Source of the DNA: Parabacteroides sp.
GTDB taxonomy: Bacteria; Bacteroidota; Bacteroidia; Bacteroidales; Tannerellaceae
Direction: 5' to 3'
Assembly: GCA_028689545.1 (NCBI GenBank)
Contig: JAQVCX010000029.1
Location: 1-34,313 of the forward strand
Length of the DNA: 34,313 bases
The notes beneath the pieces were generated by a model. That model did not search any database. It was given only the letters and a program-made list of their open reading frames with translations, and was not told the DNA's origin. Position numbers and translations under genes: made by a program. Below, in pieces: positions 28,043-34,313 of the stretch. Numbering within the stretch: position 1 is the first letter of the stretch; each line of letters starts with the position of its first letter.

Positions 28043-28528
28043 ATGAGACATAATAAGAAATTCAATCATTTAGGTCGTACAAATACTCACCGTGACGCAA
28101 TGCTTTCGAATATGGCTTGTTCTTTGATCAAGCATAAGAGAATCTTTACTACGACAGCAAAGGCAAAAGCGCTACGTAAGTATGTAGAACCTCTTATCAC
28201 GAAGTCTAAGGAGGATACAACTCACTCAAGACGTGTGGTATTTAGCAATTTGCAAGACAAATATGCTGTAACAGAGTTATTCAAGGAGATCGTTCAGAAG
28301 ATCGGTGACCGTCCGGGTGGCTATACCAGAATTATCAAAACTGGTAACCGTTTAGGTGATAACGCTGCTATGTGCTTTATTGAGCTAGTAGATTACAACG
28401 AAAACATGTTGAAGGATACAACCGCTAAGAAAGCTCCTAAAACAAGACGTTCTCGTAAAAAAGCAACAGCAGAGGTTACTGAAGCACCTGCAGTTGAAGC
28501 TACAAGCGAGGAAAAAACAGCTGAATAA
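28043..28528 (+). CDS. rplQ: 50S ribosomal protein L17
   Basis: L17 lies near the tunnel exit. The core (residues 1 to about 120) is standard: [40 protein letters not shown] and [22 protein letters not shown]-terminal extension of about 40 residues follows, first basic ([13 protein letters not shown]), then Ala/Glu-rich ([16 protein letters not shown]). It is the last gene of the cluster; a strong intrinsic terminator lies 22 bp after the stop. Confidence 0.98.
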   Translation: MRHNKKFNHLGRTNTHRDAMLSNMACSLIKHKRIFTTTAKAKALRKYVEPLITKSKEDTTHSRRVVFSNLQDKYAVTELFKEIVQKIGDRPGGYTRIIKTGNRLGDNAAMCFIELVDYNENMLKDTTAKKAPKTRRSRKKATAEVTEAPAVEATSEEKTAE

Positions 28529-28550
28529 GCAAGTTTTTTATAATCATATA

Positions 28551-28585
28551 AAAAAGCGATCCGTATCATACGGATCGCTTTTTTT
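28551..28585 (+). terminator. Intrinsic terminator of the ribosomal protein cluster
   Basis: A perfect inverted repeat with 16-bp arms (28551-28566 and 28568-28583, core AGCGATCCG/CGGATCGCT) is followed by a T-run (seven T, 28579-28585). The A-tract on the left also makes it potentially bidirectional. It cleanly separates rplQ from eno. Confidence 0.95.
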
Positions 28586-28619
28586 GTTTATTGGCGGATT
28601 GATAAATTCGATGAGTTAG

Positions 28620-28633
28620 AAGGAACATTCCTT
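28620..28633. repeat. Palindrome upstream of eno
   Basis: AAGGAA-CA-TTCCTT is a perfect dyad about 75 bp before the eno ATG, in a region without a good TTTG/TAnnTTTG promoter. The best -7-like box is TATTTATG at 28649-28656, one mismatch. It may be an activator site; speculative. Confidence 0.3.
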
Positions 28634-28670
28634 GCTTGGCTATTGTTTTATTTATGAAAAAGGAAAGTAA

Positions 28671-29988
<1,318 letters not shown>

Positions 29989-29990
<2 letters not shown>

Positions 29991-30030
29991 AAAAAACGAG
30001 GCAAGCCTACTAATCGATAGCCGGCTTGCC
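29989..30030 (-). terminator. Minus-strand terminator of the DUF4907/kelch operon
   Basis: GGCAAGCC (30000-30007) and GGCTTGCC (30023-30030) form an 8-bp GC-rich stem. On the minus strand it is followed after 3 nt by eight T (complement of the A-run 29989-29996), the layout of an intrinsic terminator for the convergent minus-strand genes. On the plus strand no T-run follows, so any termination of eno here would be weak. The T-run overlaps the eno stop codon. Confidence 0.8.
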
Positions 30031-30053
30031 CCAAACATTTAATGATTATAAAT

Positions 30054-30404
30054 CTATTGCCCTAAATAAGAGAGTGAATGTTGTATCTCTTCTTTGGAGA
30101 CCGAGAAGTTCCTGTTCCCGGCCAATTTATTTAAAACGAGTGTGCCTATGTCTTTTGCGCTCTCCTTACTCGGAAACGCCATTACCGTATCAATACAGGG
30201 AATGGTGGGTTGATAAATCAACATCTTTCCATTCATCCTAATCTGGTATCCCCAGCCATCCCCCGATTGAAACGTTTGCAACTCCAGTTGCCGTCCGGGA
30301 GAAGACCCCATTTCCTCATCCCGTAAAAAAGATAAATAAAACAGTAATACCGGCAGTACCACTAGGCCCGGTATGAACCAAGCCCGTCCTTTCTTAGTAC
30401 TCAT
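30054..30404 (-). CDS. DUF4907 family membrane-anchored protein
   Basis: The product has 116 residues, starting MSTKKGRAWFIPG, with one N-terminal membrane segment (about residues 10-27, GLVVLPVLLFYLSFL), probably a signal anchor. The exported part has the pattern I associate with DUF4907: 'GWGYQIRMNGKMLIYQPTIP', then 'FPSKESAKDIGTLVLNKL' and a C-terminal 'VSKEEIQHSL'. The ATG is embedded in the end of the kelch gene (GATGAGTACTAA), an 11-bp overlap, so the two are translationally coupled. I choose this start over an upstream ATG at 30461, which would lie well inside the kelch gene. Function is unknown; the family tends to accompany kelch-repeat lipoproteins in Bacteroidetes, as it does here. 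Confidence 0.78.
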   Translation of the reverse strand: MSTKKGRAWFIPGLVVLPVLLFYLSFLRDEEMGSSPGRQLELQTFQSGDGWGYQIRMNGKMLIYQPTIPCIDTVMAFPSKESAKDIGTLVLNKLAGNRNFSVSKEEIQHSLSYLGQ

Positions 30405-31395
30405 CATCGTCATATTCATTCGGGTGAAGTTCCCAAATATCATCAAATCGAGTGGTACCACTTTTGCCGGATACTACGAATCCTTTCTCGCCAGAGGAGA
30501 AAGATGCTGTCGATGTACGGGCGGTTCCCTTGAACTTAGCCACGTTTTCCCATAGATCGGTGGCCGGATAATATTTCCAAGTGTCGCTACGTATACTTCC
30601 ACTCTCGCCGCAAGCCAGATAAGCGGCTCCGTCGATCACGAAAGCTACCCCGTTCATTCGTATGATCGCATAATCATCGTCATAGTCGTCGTCCGAGGAG
30701 TCCGATATATCCCTGAGTTGGGTCCATGACTCCGTGCTCGGATCGAACTTCCAGAAATCATCCACATATTCACCATTATTCTGTCCGCAAACGATATAGG
30801 CGATATTGTCTATCACGAAACTAGTCGCGTTCATGCGCTTCGTGCCGCCGATGCTGATGATTTGCGTCCAGCTATTCGCCGCCGGATTGAAGGCATAGAA
30901 GTCTTTCAGGTAATTCCCGTCGTATCCACATCCGATGTATGCCTTGCCGTTTACCCCGAAGGCCACGGCTCCATATCGGCTCGATCCGGGGAAATCCGCT
31001 TTCTGTGCCCACGCGTTGGTGGTCGGGTTAAATTCCCAGAAGTCCTTCAGGTAATTGGTACCGTCGTATCCGGTTCCCAGATATCCCTTCTCATCTACGG
31101 CCATCGCTACGGCCAAATTACGGGCGGTTCCGGGAAAGTCCGCTTTCTGCGTCCAAGTATCTCTTTCCATATCATATTCCCAACAATCCGATAAACGATT
31201 TTTTCCATCGTATCCGCAAACCAAATATCCTTTATTACCGATCGAGAAAGAAGAGGCGTCGCTTCTAGCCAATCCGTCCATGTCCGAGACACGGTACCAC
31301 TTACCGATCAAATCATCGTCGTCATCATCACTACAAGCGGTGATCATGACTGGAAGAAAAGCGATCAAGAATACAAGAATCCTTTTGTGTATCAT
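30394..31395 (-). CDS. Kelch-repeat lipoprotein, predicted surface-exposed
   Basis: A 333-residue lipoprotein. The start at 31395 (MIHKRILVFLIAFLPVMITAC) gives a signal peptide with lipobox ITAC; an in-frame GTG/ATG-type start further upstream would bury it. Directly after the Cys comes SDDDDDD, matching the SDDDD-type surface-export signal described for Bacteroides lipoproteins. Six kelch blades follow, each with a paired-glycine strand and a Trp motif, e.g. 'GYLVCGYDGKNRLSDCWEYD', 'TWTQKADFPG', 'YIGCGYDGNYLKDFYAFNP', 'NSWTQI'. Acidic inserts (SDSSDDDYDDDY and the C-terminal NEYDDDEY) could bind Ca2+. It lies divergent to the DUF4270 gene. NanM-type sialate epimerase activity was considered, but no sialic-acid genes are nearby. 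Confidence 0.88.
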   Translation of the reverse strand: MIHKRILVFLIAFLPVMITACSDDDDDDLIGKWYRVSDMDGLARSDASSFSIGNKGYLVCGYDGKNRLSDCWEYDMERDTWTQKADFPGTARNLAVAMAVDEKGYLGTGYDGTNYLKDFWEFNPTTNAWAQKADFPGSSRYGAVAFGVNGKAYIGCGYDGNYLKDFYAFNPAANSWTQIISIGGTKRMNATSFVIDNIAYIVCGQNNGEYVDDFWKFDPSTESWTQLRDISDSSDDDYDDDYAIIRMNGVAFVIDGAAYLACGESGSIRSDTWKYYPATDLWENVAKFKGTARTSTASFSSGEKGFVVSGKSGTTRFDDIWELHPNEYDDDEY

Positions 31396-31424
31396 TCTAA
31401 CTACGTGTTTTGTTTTTACGGAAG

Positions 31425-31456
31425 CAAAAGAACGAGGGTTTCGCGAGACCCACAAA
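31425..31456 (-). promoter_or_regulatory. Promoter of the kelch/DUF4907 operon with internal palindrome
   Basis: On the minus strand, TTTG (31456-31453), a 20-bp spacer and TTCTTTTG (31432-31425) fit the Bacteroidetes consensus with one mismatch. Transcription would start about 20 nt before the ATG at 31395. The spacer is almost filled by GGGTTTCGCGAGACCC (31436-31451), a palindrome with one mismatched pair, placed where a repressor would block polymerase. Confidence 0.55.
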
Positions 31457-31666
31457 TTAAATCGGTAAGCGTGCGGTTTTTATCGGTGAATGAGCCGGAT
31501 TTATTGGTTAGGGCCTCGAATGGTTCCAAAATCGGCTTGATCTTCCGTATCGGGTCGTTTACAGAGGAAACAGGCGGGTTCATGGGTTTATCTTGTCGGG
31601 CTTTGCGCTAAATACGTTCTTTGTCATCGGGTTGATAAAAGATGAATCGCTTATTAAATAAGAATT

Positions 31667-32983
31667 ATGATTAGAACATTCTTTGCTTTGGGGTGCTTGG
31701 CGCTCTGTCTGGGGCTGTTTTCCTGTTATGATGAGGACAGTACGTATGGCAGCAATCTGGTGAACTCCGTTTTCCGTAACATTAGTATAGATACCAGCAC
31801 GGTGGTGGTGACCTCGGTATTGATCGACTCGCTGGAGACATCCGGCAAGAACGTCGCTTTGGTAGGCCAATACGAACATTCATTATGGGGAGTGGTCTCG
31901 TCGCGGAGCTTTATCGCTTATGAGAGGCCGAGCTATGGGACAGATCCGGACGAGACGGTCGTGCTGGACTCGCTCATCCTCTCTCTCGACTTCGACGGTC
32001 GCTTTGTAGGAGACACGACTTTCCAGCAAACCTTCTCGATCCATCAGCTAACGGAGAAGATCGTATTGAACGATAACGGTTACTTATATAATAATAGTAG
32101 TGTCTCTTACGCTCCCGAGGCTTTGGCAGTCTGCTCATTTAAACCGAGGCCCGGGAGCGGGGAGAAACTCGAGATCCGGCTACCCGACGCGTTGGGGCAA
32201 GACCTCTTGTCTCGTTTTCACGAGCGGGATCAAGCGGTGTCCGAGGATCGCTTTGAGGATTATTTCAAGGGGTTCGCTATCGTGCCGGACTTGTCGGGGA
32301 GCGAGTCTCTGCTGACGTTCACGGTAGCCGATTCCTCCGCCGCTCTAGTCTTGCATTATCATTTGTCCGATGAGCTTTCCACGGAGAAGGAATTGTGGTT
32401 CTTCCCGAATACGGAGACCCTGTTCAATCATATCGACCATGACCGTAGCGGGACGGATCTGGAAGGTTATCCGGCGAAAGGGGTGGAGATCCCTTCGTCC
32501 GAGCTTAGTAACCGGGGCGTATTGTTCGGCGGCTTGGGTTGGTACACCCGCCTGGAATTTCCGTATTTGAATAATCTGATGCAACAAGGTACGCAGGTGG
32601 AGATCGAGAGCGCCGTGCTTAAGATTTATCCCGAGCAAGGCACTTATTCGGATTTCAATACCTTGCCGGACAGCCTCTACCTATACATCGCCGATGAGAA
32701 CAATGTGGTGACGGATGCCGTGACCGATTATCTCGGCTCCGAGGTTCAACGGGGTACGCTATCGGTAGACGATACGTTTAACGAGAACACCTATTATTCT
32801 TTCGACGTGACTCAATTCATGCAAGAGGAGCTAGGCGCCATTGGTATGTATAAGCATAATCTTCAGTTGGTTTTTAATAGCGATGATTACACCGGTACGT
32901 TCAAGAACCTGACGTTTAACGATCAAGGCGGACGTAACCCGATCACCCTGCAACTCATTTATAAGGTCTATGAAAGTTACTAA
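31667..32983 (+). CDS. DUF4270 family lipoprotein
   Basis: A 438-residue lipoprotein: MIRTFFALGCLALCLGLFSC with lipobox LFSC, then YDEDSTYGSNLV, an acidic start compatible with surface export. The body is beta-rich and follows the DUF4270 pattern as I know it: early 'VTSVLIDSLETSGKNVALVG', 'LWGVVSSRSFIAYE', 'VVLDSLILSLDF', then mid-protein 'FKGFAIVPD' and late 'DVTQFMQEEL' with 'LTFNDQGGRNPITLQLIYK'. Function is unknown. Its 3' end overlaps the next gene by 14 bp, and it is divergent from the kelch gene across a 271-bp intergenic region. That region has a weak plus-strand promoter candidate (CTTG 31592-31595, TTTG 31620-31623) and otherwise nothing I recognise. Confidence 0.8.
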   Translation: MIRTFFALGCLALCLGLFSCYDEDSTYGSNLVNSVFRNISIDTSTVVVTSVLIDSLETSGKNVALVGQYEHSLWGVVSSRSFIAYERPSYGTDPDETVVLDSLILSLDFDGRFVGDTTFQQTFSIHQLTEKIVLNDNGYLYNNSSVSYAPEALAVCSFKPRPGSGEKLEIRLPDALGQDLLSRFHERDQAVSEDRFEDYFKGFAIVPDLSGSESLLTFTVADSSAALVLHYHLSDELSTEKELWFFPNTETLFNHIDHDRSGTDLEGYPAKGVEIPSSELSNRGVLFGGLGWYTRLEFPYLNNLMQQGTQVEIESAVLKIYPEQGTYSDFNTLPDSLYLYIADENNVVTDAVTDYLGSEVQRGTLSVDDTFNENTYYSFDVTQFMQEELGAIGMYKHNLQLVFNSDDYTGTFKNLTFNDQGGRNPITLQLIYKVYESY

Positions 32984-34175
32984 ATATCTTCTTTTCCCTT
33001 GCCTCTTGATGGTGGCAGGCGCATCCGCGCAGAATACGATGACCTCCTCGCCTTACTCGATGTTCGGGCTGGGTGAGATGGCTTCCGGATTATCCGGTCA
33101 AAACACCTCGATGGCGGGTGTCGCCGTAGGTCTGCGGGAAGGGATGCTGATGAACATAGAGAATCCCGCCGGATTGACGGCGTTGGATAGTTGTAAGTTG
33201 TTCGCCGAGGCATCTGCTTTCGTGAAGAATGAGCGATACCGCTCGGGCGGAAGCTCCAGCAACGCTTTCACCGGTAACTTCTCCGCTTTCTCCTTGGGAG
33301 GGCGTATCATGCGCCGGTGGTATATGTCCGCGGGCGTGACTCCTTATAGTTTCGTGGGGTATTATTTTAAGTCCTCGCAAGAGTTGGAAGGGTCTCCCGG
33401 TACCTTTATAACCAGTACGTTCTCGGGTACAGGCGGGCTTTCCAAGGCATTCCTCTCGCAAGGTTTCTTATTGACCAAGCATCTATCGGTGGGGATGAAC
33501 CTTAATTTCATCTTCGGGAATATGACGCAGAATGAGGTACAGAGCGAGACGACGGTGTCACGGGTAATGTCCGCCCACTCTTTTTACGCCGATTTCGGTT
33601 TGCAATATCACCGTCCGATCGCCCGGGAAACCTCCCTTACGGTCGGCGTCATTTACGGCTATCAGCAACGGATCTCACTGAAAAACACGGTGACGGTAAC
33701 GAGTAGTAGCACGGAAACCCCCTATAACGAGAAAAAGGTGACACAATATCTACCCCAATATATGGGTATCGGTACCGCGTTGGCGCATAAGAAATGGACG
33801 TATGCGTTAGACTATCTGTTCCGTCAATACGGGGTATTGAACTCGGGCGATAGCCGGGTAAAGTTCCAGGATTCGCATGAGCTACGCTTGGGCGTATGCT
33901 ATTCCCCGAATGGGTTTAGCTCCAGCAGCTATTGGAAACGGATGTCTTATAAAGCGGGAGTTTCCGTATCCACGCCTTACCTGCGGTTGAAAGGGCAATC
34001 CGGCGAGGCATATCGGGTGAGCGTCGGCTTGGGATTGCCCATCTTGAATGGGCGTGTCAATACGGCGTTTTATTACGATCGCCTCCAATTTCAAGGGAAC
34101 GCGTTGCAAAGGGATATCATGGGCTTTACGGTAACCTATACGTTAAGCGAGAAGTTCTATCGGGTGAAACTTTAG
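32970..34175 (+). CDS. Outer-membrane beta-barrel protein, FadL/PorV-like
   Basis: The protein has 401 residues with a signal peptide (MKVTKYLLFPCLLMVAGASA, then Q). The mature N-terminus 'SPYSMFGLGEMASGLSGQNT', followed by 'MAGVAVGLREGMLMNIENPAGLTALDS', is the pattern seen at the start of Bacteroidetes FadL/PorV-type barrels ('YSRFGLG...GG-GIALR...NPAS'). Alternating strands run to the end, finishing 'YTLSEKFYRVKL', with aromatic girdle residues as in outer-membrane barrels. It overlaps the DUF4270 gene by 14 bp, so the two are probably co-translated and may form a lipoprotein-barrel pair. PorV itself serves type IX secretion; I see no type IX substrate or partner here, so the role is open. 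Confidence 0.75.
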   Translation: MKVTKYLLFPCLLMVAGASAQNTMTSSPYSMFGLGEMASGLSGQNTSMAGVAVGLREGMLMNIENPAGLTALDSCKLFAEASAFVKNERYRSGGSSSNAFTGNFSAFSLGGRIMRRWYMSAGVTPYSFVGYYFKSSQELEGSPGTFITSTFSGTGGLSKAFLSQGFLLTKHLSVGMNLNFIFGNMTQNEVQSETTVSRVMSAHSFYADFGLQYHRPIARETSLTVGVIYGYQQRISLKNTVTVTSSSTETPYNEKKVTQYLPQYMGIGTALAHKKWTYALDYLFRQYGVLNSGDSRVKFQDSHELRLGVCYSPNGFSSSSYWKRMSYKAGVSVSTPYLRLKGQSGEAYRVSVGLGLPILNGRVNTAFYYDRLQFQGNALQRDIMGFTVTYTLSEKFYRVKL

Positions 34176-34189
34176 TTTCCTTGGGGGTG

Positions 34190-34197
34190 TCTTTTTG
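34190..34197 (+). promoter_or_regulatory. Possible -7 element for the last, partial gene
   Basis: TCTTTTTG differs from TAnnTTTG at one position, and no clear TTTG lies 19-21 bp upstream. A start near 34204 would place transcription at the first possible ATG (34203), favouring translation from 34230. Weak. Confidence 0.25.
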
Positions 34198-34229
34198 TAA
34201 ATATGGTTGACTCTAAAAGAATCATTCAA

Positions 34230-34313
34230 ATGAACGAAAAGAATTACACTCAAGAACAAGCGCGCCATTCGCTTACTCAGGAAATAAATCGTCTTCGCCT
34301 GCTTGAAGGCATG
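34230..34313 (+). CDS. Start of an unidentified gene, cut by the window edge
   Basis: Only 28 codons are visible (MNEKNYTQEQARHSLTQEIN and eight more). The frame is open to the edge and also extends upstream to an ATG at 34203, which would add nine residues. The visible part is charged, predicted helical and lacks a signal peptide, so the product is probably cytoplasmic. Not enough sequence to name a family. Confidence 0.4.
   Translation, partial: MNEKNYTQEQARHSLTQEINRLRLLEGM

Noticed and set aside
30000-30030. Strong plus-strand terminator for eno
   Set aside because: The stem is not followed by a T-run on the plus strand; the T-run is on the minus-strand side.
30394-31395. NanM-type sialate epimerase for the kelch protein
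   Set aside because: The kelch fold alone does not support it, and no sialic-acid catabolic genes are in the window.
31387-31611. Plus-strand frame in the kelch-DUF4270 intergenic region
   Set aside because: It begins within the kelch signal peptide region on the opposite strand, covers the kelch promoter, and has no recognisable composition.
32970-34175. Type IX secretion component PorV
   Set aside because: Only fold-level similarity at the N-terminus; the neighbours are not por/gld/spr genes and no type IX sorting domain was seen in the window.

Overview
The window looks like a chromosomal segment from a gut-type Bacteroidales bacterium, most likely Parabacteroides-like. Evidence: promoters fit the Bacteroidetes pattern (TTTG/CTTG, a 19-20 bp spacer, then TAnnTTTG); most genes lack a Shine-Dalgarno sequence; several lipoproteins carry the acidic SDDDD-type export signal; and families typical of the phylum are present (OstA-like, HU-HIG, 6-bladed propeller lipoprotein, DUF4270, DUF4907). 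The genus assignment is an inference. No rRNA, tRNA, CRISPR array or insertion sequence was seen, and no gene-free stretch exceeds 300 bases.

Layout. (1) 1-8180: the 3' end of guaB, then a co-directional, partly overlapping cluster for envelope assembly: three SurA/PpiC-like proteins (one a lipoprotein), an OstA/LptA-like protein, a small tail-anchored protein and mutL. (2) 8240-10301: a 6-bladed beta-propeller lipoprotein gene broken by one in-frame amber codon, then a Bacteroidetes promoter, four TCAC-N4-GTGA dyads spaced exactly 22 bp apart, and the HU-wHTH gene they lead into. (3) 10362-28585: tandem promoters followed by a merged str/S10/spc/alpha cluster of 34 genes, from rpsL to rplQ. 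It has no tuf, includes map and infA, and ends at a strong intrinsic terminator. rpmD and rpmJ are very short but clear. (4) 28707-29990: eno. (5) 30054-34175: a divergent four-gene surface module. DUF4907 and a kelch lipoprotein are on the minus strand; a DUF4270 lipoprotein and a FadL/PorV-like barrel are on the plus strand. The start of another gene runs off the right edge.

How the genes work together. Regions 1 and 5 concern the outer membrane: chaperoning and LPS-type transport in the first, and a probable surface lipoprotein-barrel assembly of unknown role in the second. Region 3 supplies ribosomal proteins, EF-G, IF-1, SecY, methionine aminopeptidase and RNA polymerase alpha, and holds several candidate autoregulatory RNA elements. 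The clearest is a nested stem of about 15 plus 7 pairs just upstream of rpsD, consistent with an S4-binding leader. The least explained items are the phased dyad array before the HU-wHTH gene and the kelch/DUF4907//DUF4270/barrel locus.
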